NCBI GenBank assembly: GCA_024138025.1
Contig: JAMXBD010000644.1
Location: 434,001-498,000 of the forward strand
DNA: 64,000 nt
Origin: Combretum micranthum
Lineage: Eukaryota > Streptophyta > Magnoliopsida > Myrtales > Combretaceae
Direction: 5' to 3'
Position 1 is the stretch's first letter. The number at the start of each line of letters is the position of its first letter. This document shows, piece by piece, positions 1-8,984 of this stretch. The position numbers and the translations under genes are program-made. The notes below the pieces were generated by a model. The model saw only the letters and a program-made list of their open reading frames with translations, searched no databases and was not told where the DNA came from.

Positions 1-238
1 GATGTTTTGTAAGACCTTTATATTCCCATATTTAAGATTTTCATGTTATGATTTCCATTCTTAATTGCTATATGAATGTCTTCTTAAATAACTCGTTTTA
101 AAGTTGATCCTTTATGATTGTGAAGGTACGCCTTATACCCGGTATCGAAGCTTTTGGGATGACTAAGGTTATCATACTTTAGCTTTAATATTAAGCATGG
201 CAGACTGTCATGTTTAGGGTACCTTTTTGGGCGTGACA
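1..238 (+). mobile_element. TGTCACG-family copy, 3' end only
   Basis: The last 60 bases carry the family terminal block in + sense: a GGCAGACTGTCATGTTTAGG-like stretch followed by GGGCGTGACA ending at 238. The bases after it, GTAGT (239-243), should be one half of the 5-bp target duplication; the other half lies left of the window. The copy is inserted in the LTR of the Ty3/gypsy element that follows. Nothing in it codes for protein. Confidence 0.75.
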
Positions 239-629
239 GTAGTAGTTTAGTATTTTGTAAATAGTTACAAGTAGTTCAACAACATATCAAAATAACAGAT
301 CTGGTATAGATCTATGATGTAAACAAGAAAGAATATAAATACAAAATAGCAAGCAGAAAAGGGCAGCTTTTACCCTTGCTGAGCAAAGAGTTCTTTGGTG
401 TTTAGCTAGCTTGAAGTGGCTTCGCTTCCCTGCAAAAACAAAAAACATGAGAGAAACTGTGAGAGCAAGTTAGGATTTCATTGTGAAGTAGTATAAAATA
501 TTCAAGAGAGAAAGAAGAAAATATCTAGAACCTTAGTTTGAGAAAGTGAGTGTTTGAGGTAGTCTGGAGAGTGTTGAGTGCATTGAAGAAAGTGGAGTGG
601 GTTGAGTGTAAGTCATTGGCCTGGTAACA
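239..629 (+). repeat. 3' part of the 5' LTR of a Ty3/gypsy element
   Basis: This stretch lies directly before a primer-binding-like site and a gag start, so it should be U3/R/U5 of the 5' LTR. A TATA-like AATATAAATA sits at 332-341. The LTR end is taken as ..TAACA at 629. Its 5' part is cut off by the family copy ending at 238. The 3' LTR is not seen in the window, so the pair cannot be compared for age. Confidence 0.55.
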
Positions 630-648
630 ATTTTGGTGCTTTTGTTGC
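630..648 (+). promoter_or_regulatory. Candidate primer-binding site
   Basis: Directly after the inferred LTR end comes ATTTTGGTGCTTTTGTTGC. The TGG core fits pairing with the CCA end of a tRNA, and the gag ATG follows at once. I cannot name the tRNA; it is not the usual initiator-Met TGGTATCAGAGC motif. Confidence 0.35.
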
Positions 649-656
649 CATGATAG

Positions 657-1314
657 TAGGGGGTGTTCATGGATCGGTTAACCGGTCTGTGGCCCTATTT
701 TTTAAACGTAACCATAATGTTTGATTTTTTAATATCTCGATCCTTAACCGATTCATCATAAACGATTAACCATCTTTATTCGATTAATTTATTTGGTTTT
801 CGATTTTTAACCATTTGTGTAATGGTTTCAACAAATTAAATTGATAATTTCAACAAACCTTATTTTTTAGCCTTTATCATAGAGTTTTTCTTTAAATTAT
901 GATATATATATATTACAAGAGCTAAAAAAAAGAAAAACGAAATCAAATTAAAAAAAAGGGGAAAAACAAACCTTTGGATGTATTATCATCAACAAAATCA
1001 AACCAAATCAATTACTACATTAACTCTCATTAAATATAGGACAATAGTATTTTAATCAAAATCTAAGAAATATGAACATAGGTAAATTATATGTATATGT
1101 AAATTATATATATAATATATTTATAATATTGAAATGGTTAACCGTTAACAATCGGTTTTTTGTGGTTACAAACCAAAACCGAAATCGAAAACTGGAAAAA
1201 ATAAAAACCATAATCCTAAACCGAAACCAACGGACTGGTTAACCATGTTTTTCGTATTGGTTTTATGGTTTCGATTCGGTTTTTTGGTTTCATCGATTTT
1301 TTTGCACATCCTTA
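657..1314. mobile_element. hAT-like MITE, 658 bp, inserted at the gag start codon
   Basis: It is flanked by a perfect 8-bp duplication CATGATAG (649-656 and 1315-1322), the size typical of hAT transposons. The termini are imperfect inverted repeats: TAGGGGGTGTTCA on the left and, read from the right, TAAGGATGTGCAA. The interior is AT-rich with repeated palindromic motifs such as GGTTAACCGG and CGGTTAACC and has no coding capacity. The target duplication contains the gag ATG, so the insertion duplicated the start codon. Confidence 0.9.
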
Positions 1315-1315
1315 C

Positions 1316-2375
1316 ATGATAGGATCTACAAGATCACAAGAGGAAGTAACTAAGTTGCAAGCTTTGGTTTTTTCTATTGCCGAATCAGTAAAACATATGC
1401 AAGTTCAATTTCAAGAACACATTGCTTCTAATTCTCAAATTCATATAGAGATGCATACCATTAGTAAAGATATTCAAACTTCTTTACAAGTTTTACAAGA
1501 TAAAGTTGACAAGAATCAAACCCAACCTCAAATGCTCATAATGGTCAGTTGAATATGGGTTCATCAGGCTCTAATGAGAGCATTCTTGATAACATTTTGA
1601 AGGGAATGAAACTTGAAATTTTGAAATTTAAGGGTGATGATCCCTTAGGATGGATATTGAAGGTGCAGTTTTTCTTTACCTTTCATAGCATACTTGAGTC
1701 ATAGTATCTAATTATTGCATCATTCGCATTAGAGGGGCGTGCCTTTAAATAGTTTCATTAGATGGAGCAAAACAAGCAATTAAATACATGGTCAAAATTC
1801 TTGACTTCTATGTAAGCAAGATTTGGAACTTCAAAGTTCGATGATGTACAAGGTATACTATCTAAATTGAAGCAAATAGGTTTGGTTGACAATTATCAAT
1901 TTAAATTTGAATCATTGTCTACTAGGGTTATTAGGTTATCTGATAGTTTTTTACTGAGTTGTTTTGTGTTAGGACTTAAGCCACATATTAGACCATGAAG
2001 TTCAAATTGCTAGACCCGATTTTATTGCACATGTAATTTGGTTGGTTAAAATGCATGAATGAAAATTTGCTGATATGCATTCTTCTAAACCACCATACAT
2101 GCTAAAATCATCTAATGTTAGTGGAAATAATACCTTGCAATTTTCAAAGTCACCAATAGCTCATACTTATAATAGTAATTCATCTATCAAACCAAATTTG
2201 TCAGTATATAAATTGACTTGGGTAGAGATGAATGCACATAGGGAACAACAATTATGTTTCAACTATGATGAAAAGTACCATAAGAATCACAAATGCAAGG
2301 CAAAATTTCTAATTATGATGATAGATATGGATGAGAATGTAGATATGTCAATGACAGATATTTGTAGTCATGCAG
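1316..2375 (+). pseudogene. Ty3/gypsy gag, broken
   Basis: Gag forms the particle shell of an LTR retrotransposon. The reading frame starts at the ATG in the MITE target duplication (MIGSTRSQEE). A frameshift occurs near 1530 and in-frame stops follow at about 1699, 1750 and 2000, but the gag-like order survives across frames: a KLEILKFKGDDPLGWI stretch near 1610-1660, a FALEGRAFK stretch near 1730, LSKLKQIGLVDNYQFKFE at 1861-1914, and LSCFVLGLKPHI near 1950-1990. A zinc knuckle at 2255-2296 reads CFNYDEKYHKNHKC; the second cysteine of the usual CX2C pair is tyrosine. The frame is cut at 2375 by a 4.3 kb insertion and resumes at 6702. Confidence 0.85.
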
Positions 2376-3490
2376 TGTCACGTCCCGAGGGGTACCCTAA
2401 ACGTGGCAGTCCGCCGTACACAATATTAAAGCCTAGGAATGACTCCCTCAGTCAAGCAAAAGCTTCCATATTATGTACAAGGAGTACATCACAACCAAGG
2501 GAACTTATCGAGTTGCGCAATTTATATTGATAATAATTAAGTAGCAACGCAAAGATAATACTTATCGTAAATCATAAACATATCAAATTGCAATACTTAG
2601 GGGCATATCCTCTATTATCTTCAAATAAAAATACATCACTAATCACATAAGCCATTACATATAAAGAACCTTACAAAATTATTTCATCTTAGGATTTCAT
2701 TTCCTTCATAGGAGCTTAACATCCTTCCATGACTTCCTTAATATCATGATCCTCAATTTAAGCCACGGGTATACCTATTTCAACAAATCTATAGGGGTAT
2801 AAGCTACAACTAGCTTAATGAGATGTTCCTTTTCATTCGCACCGTATATTCAAACAAGTTTATTTATATTTTCACACATATGCTATGCGTACAATGCAAT
2901 AATCACATGATTACACAGATATATATAGTTATCCAGAAACCATATATAGAACGGATTTACCCCTCCGTATCAAAGGTTAGGGAATCGGGGTTGAAGTTCC
3001 TCGACCTTCTACTGCTAGTCCCCAAGTCCTCACCCACAGCGTTCGGTTGGCGCGGCTCCGAACCTAAAGTTGCTTTCCCCGAGCTATTTGGATTCTCTAG
3101 GAAGGAACATTGCCCGTGGCACCGCACGATCACAGCCAATCCAACTCTACGCGTAGGAGTAGCAACCTTCCGAAATAGATGTGACTCGATGGATGCTATG
3201 CGTGAGCATTTTATTTTTCTTAAGCCAAACCTTATTAAGGTTTATTAGGGGCAATCAATCAATTTAGCAAACAATAAACAGGCATACAAGTAAGTAAACA
3301 AAATTATTTAAACAAACAGTTCGAAGTTGCGATATTCTTAGTTCTTATTTCATGCATAAACATAGAATCACGTATATACACATAATCCCGAATCCCCCAA
3401 ATACATATCCATTTTTATTCTTTCTTAATATACTAATACTACTACTTTACAAGCACAAGCAAGGTAACGAAATTAGGAGGAATAACTCAC

Positions 3491-3557
3491 TCGTCCATTT
3501 TGCAATCTTCTTAGTCATAGTAATCCTCGGGTAGGGTAATCTCGTATCTTTCGTCAC
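3491..3557 (-). other. Predicted mini-exon of copy A1, 67 nt
   Basis: In - sense it is preceded by a T-rich tract ending CTAG and followed by GA|GTGAGTTA. The length matches copies A2 and A3 exactly. Confidence 0.5.
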
Positions 3558-4860
3558 CTAGACAAAAGAAATACCCGGGATAAGTCTTTCGTGAAATTTC
3601 TATTCTTGGATTTTCTAAACTTTTTTAAAATCGCAGTAAAATCGTATAGGAAGAAATTTCAACTTAAAATGGTCATAACTTGCTTATTTTAACTCGGAAT
3701 TTCGCATATAATATACCGTTTTCTACCTATTTGAAAAGGTCTATCCATTTCTAAGGTTATCTTTATCATATAAGGTCATTTGGGTTCCGAAAACATTGAG
3801 TACATATTTAAAACGAATATTTCTAAACTTTTGCAAATCCGTTTTCTAACTCAACTTTATTTTAAAGAAAAATCCTTTTGTAACAATATATATATAATTA
3901 TGAACATATATTTGATAAATACTTTGAGTATATAGGTAAGCTCACTTTATATGCAAAGATTCTAATGGTAGTGTCTCAACAATTTATTTCATAAAGCAAT
4001 TCATTTGGAGTTGTTAAAACTTTAACTTTGATGATTTCTTTTCAAGTATTTGGAAGAAACTTTATATTTTCATTCTAAATAAGTATATTCTTATTTTATT
4101 TTCTTCATTCCTTTTTCCAAAACAAGTTAAATTTTTCTTTAACCTTTAGTTTTGCATAAATTTTACTCCTAGTGATTTAAGATCAATTTATCAAAAGTAT
4201 ATTAAGTTGTTGAAAACCTTTTCATAATTTTGTATTTAGGATGGTTTTAGAAAATGAGTCTTGTTTTCTTATATTCATTTCTAAAATATAAGCTTTTGCT
4301 TTCCAAAACTTGTTCTTTCATTTCTTTTGAAAAGAATCATCTTTATTGATAAAACCCATTATTATTAATCTTACTTTATTTATATTCTTTTGAAAATCAT
4401 TATTTTTCCTAAGTGGGTTCATAACTTTATGGGTTGAATTTATCTTAACTTTAAAAACTAGTTGGTTCCTTAGTTTTGTTATGGAGTGAAAAAGCATTTG
4501 AATTTTAAGCTTTTTGTAAAAACTTTTAATATTAACAAATTATTTTACTAAAACTTAGGTTACCATAATATATAAAGAAAATATTTATTTCTTATGTTTC
4601 CTTGGTAAACTATCTTTGTTATTTAAGAAAACTTTGAGAAAACTTGTATTACTTTAGTTTTATGTTGTTGATAATAACTTTATTATTTTATGACAAATCA
4701 CATAATAGAAAATCTAGTTTTGAGTTCCTTTACTAAAAATGAAATTTATTTTTAGATTAGTTGAGACATTAACATTATGTAGATGCAAGTATCATGAGCA
4801 TATAAAATAATAAAAACATAAGAAAATACTAGAAACAAAATAAGCAAGAAAGTAAAATAT

Positions 4861-4975
4861 CAAGTATTGGGAACCTTAACTTCATCAAGGTATGCCGGTC
4901 AAGTATTGGAGTCTTAGCTTCATCAAGGCATCCCGGGACTAAGAATGGACTAGTCTCGAAAGATTAAAGAAAATA
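4861..4975 (-). other. Tandem hairpin block in the intron region of copy A1
   Basis: Two copies of a 37-39 bp repeat (4861-4899, 4900-4937) beginning CAAGTATTGG each hold the short palindrome CCTTA..TCAAGG. They are followed by a GGGACT...AGTCTC stem. The next hairpin seen in sister copies is lost here. It lies about 500-600 nt downstream of the TATA box in - sense. Confidence 0.6.
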
Positions 4976-5476
4976 AACAAAAGATTGTTTTGACTTAAAG
5001 AAAAGCATGAAATAAATAAATTGCAAAGCATGAAATAAATAAATAACAAGTGAGCTTATATGCTCTAAAGATTATATATAAATACATAAATATATTTAGT
5101 AGATATTATAACAAAAATAAAATCAACATAACATAAAATAAGAAGTTTATGTACAAGAACAAAATATGAGCATGTTGTTGCTTTTACTACTCATATAAGT
5201 TTCAAAACAACACCATAGTCATGCTAAGTTACATGACATAGATAACTCAATGGTTGAAAGAAATTTTTACTTAAGGTATTTATGTGGTATGAAGATGGTA
5301 GTGAATGTATGGTTATGTGGTTATGGAGAGATGGTCGTTATATTGCATAAAGAGAAATTCTTGTGGGCATTTGGTGAAAGAGAGTTTTGGTAGAGGAAAA
5401 GTTTATGGAGAGTGTTTGTGTAGAGAATTTGATAGAGTTTTGGTAGTGAAATGAATTGTGTGAAAGAGGAAGGGGG

Positions 5477-5485
5477 TATTTATAG
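5477..5485 (-). promoter_or_regulatory. TATA box of copy A1
   Basis: The - strand reads CTATAAATACCCCC. The same box recurs at the equivalent place in A3, D1 and D2. A GCGCCGGC box lies about 80 bp upstream in sense (5562-5569). Confidence 0.6.
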
Positions 5486-6701
5486 AATTTTTGGAGTGAA
5501 TTTTAGATGTAATAAAATAAATTGAAAAAGAAAAATAATTGAGAGGGAATGGGGGAGGGTTGCGCCGGCAATAGGTATAAGGGAGAGTGAGTTAATTTTT
5601 GAGTGAATTTTGTAAGAAAATAATTAATATGTAAGTGTGATTTGATATAAGGTGTACTGGAAATATAAAAAGTAAGAAAATAGGTATGTAGGTAGTAAGA
5701 AATAGGTGTAAAAAAAAGTAGAGATAGTGAAATAGTAATGAATAGTAGAAAAGTACTATGAATAATAGACTAACAATTAAAGTACCGGTAGTAATAAAAA
5801 TACGCGTAATAATGCAATATTTGTAATTTTTAGCAACCGAAAAATTCTAAAACTGAGATTTTTGGAATCCTTGTATTTTTTACGAGTCTATTGGTATAAA
5901 CAGAATATTTTTGATATTCCAAGCTCTGGGACACGATTTTCGAGAACTGATCCCGTTTGAGTCCGAAGGACACTCGAAATTCGCGAATATGATATTTTTA
6001 TGTTATCCTATATTATTACAAACTATTTTAAGCTATTGGCTTAATTTCGTTTTCTAAGGTTTGAAAATGCGGGATTGCCGGATCTTAAACACTAGGGTTC
6101 GTTATAGGTTTTGTTGACTTTAGGGTTCTGATTTGACTTCCAGTTTCGTCAGGATATTCGTAAGATCGTATAATTTTCGAGTTTTGATCGTTTTATATTC
6201 TTAGCTCGACATCTATGTTTTATCTTATTTTATTTGTGATTATTTAATAGTTTTTAGTTCTCGGGATCATTTAACCTAGTCTAAGGTTATGAGTTGACTC
6301 AGTTTGACTTTTGGTGAAAATTGAAAATTATGATTTTAAAATTTTACCGAAGGATTTAAGATTTTATCATTTCGTTGTTAAGCGGTATTTGGATATCGTT
6401 TTGATTTCGTTTTAGGAATTGAGTAGATGATTTAATTGGCGTACGGACGTTGATTATACCAGTAGTTGGACTTTATATTTTGTTTCAAGGTTCTCGTTTT
6501 CTCAAGATTGAGAAAACTCGTTTTTGATCTTATTTGGAATTAAGTTTTAACTTGATTTGATTTTTAGGGTTTTGTTTCCGGTGTTTTGACTCGGTCTAGA
6601 ATTGGGTTTTTATCTTGAATCGATTTTCGGGATTTAAATTTTGATATTAGACTTCTATGATTATTTTTAAGAATTATGAAATTTTTGGGGTTTACATGCA
6701 G

Positions 6702-6960
6702 TGCAAGAAAAGAATTGTATTGTTAGTTATCATGCTATGTCAAGGGCTAATGTTTTTCATACCATTCATTTTAGGGGAATTATCAATAATAATGTTGTTG
6801 CAATACTGGTTGATTATGATAGTACACACAATTTTGTGCAAAGAAACTAGTCAAACATTTGAACTTTACAATTGCATCTTCTCCATTTTTTAGTGTTCTT
6901 ATTAGAGATGGTACATGGATGACTAGTCATGGGAAGTGTGAAGATGTGGAGTTTTCTATA
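6702..6960 (+). pseudogene. Ty3/gypsy protease remnant
   Basis: The polyprotein resumes directly after the second TGCAG. A retropepsin-like stretch NNVVAILVDYDSTHNFVQ is read at 6789-6842. At the active site the family D-[ST]-G triad is D-Y-D here (6812-6820), so the enzyme would be dead. A stop codon follows within about 15 codons. Confidence 0.8.
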
Positions 6961-7259
6961 TAAGGCTTTCATTTTTTTTTTATAGTTTTTATGTTCTTCC
7001 AATTCAGGTACGAAATCGATATTGGGAGTTTAATGGCTTTATAGTCTATGACCTATAACCATCGATTATAGCCACTTGACGATGCAATTTTTGCATTAGG
7101 GTATCATAACACACTTACAAGGAGAAAAGGAGGTGTCGAGTCAAATTACACATCATCAATCTCATCGACATGACGGATATAGATGCTATTTTATCTTGTT
7201 TCCAATTTGTAGCTTAGGAGATTGAATTTAACACATGTGAGAATACCACCATCAAACAA

Positions 7260-8526
7260 GTTTTCAATTGCTTGTTCGGTAAATTTTCTCAGGTGTTTAA
7301 AGCACCTTCATCAGTGCCACCATTACGTGATGTTCAACATCAAATTCATTTGGAAGGGGATAAGGGACCAATTAGTGTGAAGGCTTACCGTTATCTACAC
7401 TTTCAGAAATCTAATATTGAAAAATTGGTGAATGAGATGCTACAACAAAGACTGATTCAACACAGTTCTAGGCTATACTCCTCGCCAGTCTTATTAGTCA
7501 AAAAAGAAAGATGGATCTTGGCATTTTTGCTTAGATTACAGAGCACTTGATCAAGTGCATCAACGAGCTATTGAATGAGTTGCATGGTGCTTCCATATTT
7601 TTCTGAATTAGATTTGAGAGCTGGATATCATCAGATAAGAATGCATCTAGGGACCTTAAAAAAAAAAACAGCATTTTGAACTCATGAAGGGCATTTTAAA
7701 TTTCTTATAATGCAATTTAGATTAAGTAATGCCCCAGCCACATTTGAAAGTATTATGAATGAGATTTTTAGACCCTTTTGTAGACAATTTGTAATTGTCC
7801 TTTTCAATGAGATTTTGGTCTATAGCAAATCTAAGGATGACTATTTTTCACATTTGAGTCAAGTGCTTCAAACTTGGCTTTACAACCTTTTTCATCTCAA
7901 GCCAAGTAAATGATCATTTAGGGAATCATCTATTGAGTATTTAGGTCATGTTATATCAAAGAAAGGAGTCCAACCATAACCTAAAAAGGTTGAGGCAGTA
8001 ATAGCTTGGCCATTACCTACATCTATTAAGCAACTACATGCTTTTTTGAGCCTATCTAGTTATTACAAAAGATTCATCAAAGGTTATGCTTCTTTGGCGA
8101 GCCCTTTGATTGACCTTTTATAGAAAGATGCTTTTAAATGGAATGGTAGTGCTTTTACCAATTTTGAGAACTTAAAGAAAGCCTCAACTGATGCTCTTAT
8201 TTTGGCTTTGTCAAATTTTAAGGAGACTTTTGTGGTGGAAATAGACGTGTTAGATTGGAAATTGGAGCTATTCTCTTATAGGAAGAGCATCTCATTGCTT
8301 ATTTTAGCAAGAAGGTGCCTCCGCATTTGAGGAAAGCACCAACTTATGCTCAAGAACTCTATGTCATTGTGGAATTAGCTCATAAGTGGAGACAATATCT
8401 TACTGACTATAGAAGCCTTAAGAAAATTTTGAATCAAGTTATTCAAACCTAGAGCAACACAAGTATCTATCTAAGCTTATAGGCTATGACTATACTATTG
8501 AGTATAAGGTTGGTATAGACAACGAA
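7260..8526 (+). pseudogene. Ty3/gypsy reverse transcriptase and RNase H remnant
   Basis: The RT fingers region is clear: HQIHLEGDKGPISVKAYRYL and LIQHSSRLYSSPVLLVKK (7329-7505). Then come a frameshift, a LDLRAGYHQIRMH-like stretch near 7610-7650, and MQFRLSNAPATFESIMNEIF from 7710. The catalytic motif that should hold two aspartates reads F-N-E (7803-7811), so polymerase activity is lost by substitution as well as frameshift. An RNase H segment follows (FVVEIDVLD near 8228, a YAQELY-like tract near 8345, and LIGYDYTIEYKVG near 8480-8517) with stops at about 8130 and 8450. Confidence 0.88.
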
Positions 8527-8984
8527 GTGGTAGATGCCTTGTCTGAACAATTTCCTGAAGATGATTATACTATGTTAGCATGGGCTATTGCACATTTTCA
8601 ATTAGTGGATGTATTGAAACAGGAATATGTTACTCTACTAGAATTTAAAGATGTTGTTCTACCCTGGAACAAGGGAAAACATTCAAGTTTCATCTATCTT
8701 AGAGGAATGGATTGTAATATTGTGATAATCAGATTATTTTGGTGCCTCAATCATCTCTATTCCTCAATTATTGGCAAAGTTTCATGTTCCTCCAAGTTAT
8801 GGGCATTTTGGTTGTTTGAAGACCTACAAGAGGTTAGCTTTATAATTTTTCTAGGAAGGCATGCATCCAGTGGCAAAGAAATTTGTTAAGGAGTATTTGG
8901 TTTGTCAACAAGTAAAATACTCTACTAGGAATCCAGTTGGATTGTTTAATCCATTACCTATTCCCAAACATATAAGGAAAGATA
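8527..8984 (+). pseudogene. Ty3/gypsy integrase N-terminus remnant, cut off
   Basis: Reading across frameshifts gives an integrase zinc-finger region: LLAKFH, then YGHFGCLKTYKRL (about 8790-8835), then VKEYLVCQQVKYSTRNPVG (about 8886-8942). The first cysteine of the CxxC pair is tyrosine. Homology stops abruptly at PLPIPKHIRKDM just before 8985, where a different sequence beginning TGTCATGACTCG takes over. The catalytic DDE core is missing. Confidence 0.85.

Larger units (their letters stand above)
2376..6696 (-). mobile_element. TGTCACG-family copy A1, complete with target duplication
   Basis: The 4321-bp insertion is bounded by TGTCACGTCCC and GGGGTTTACA and flanked by TGCAG on both sides (2371-2375, 6697-6701), the 5-bp duplication expected for LTR retroelement integrase. 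No internal direct terminal repeats and no coding capacity are visible, which fits a solo LTR. The - strand is taken as sense because it carries CTATAAATA (5477-5485), a donor-like GT at 5270-5269 after a leader of about 200 nt, an intron-like stretch of about 1.7 kb, an acceptor CTAG ending at 3558, a 67-nt mini-exon and a donor GTGAGT. The target is the gag-protease junction of a Ty3/gypsy element. Confidence 0.88.

Noticed and set aside
2823..3248. Frame of 141 codons, with relatives at 22778-22981 and 29111-29491
   Set aside because: These are the same stretch of subfamily A copies read antisense to the inferred transcript. Frame lengths differ and stops are not conserved.
2376..6696. Reading the TGTCACG units as DNA transposons because TGT..CCCC and GGGG..ACA look like inverted repeats
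   Set aside because: The match is only a few bases, and 5-bp duplications with TG/CA ends fit LTR integration better. Short inverted LTR ends are normal.
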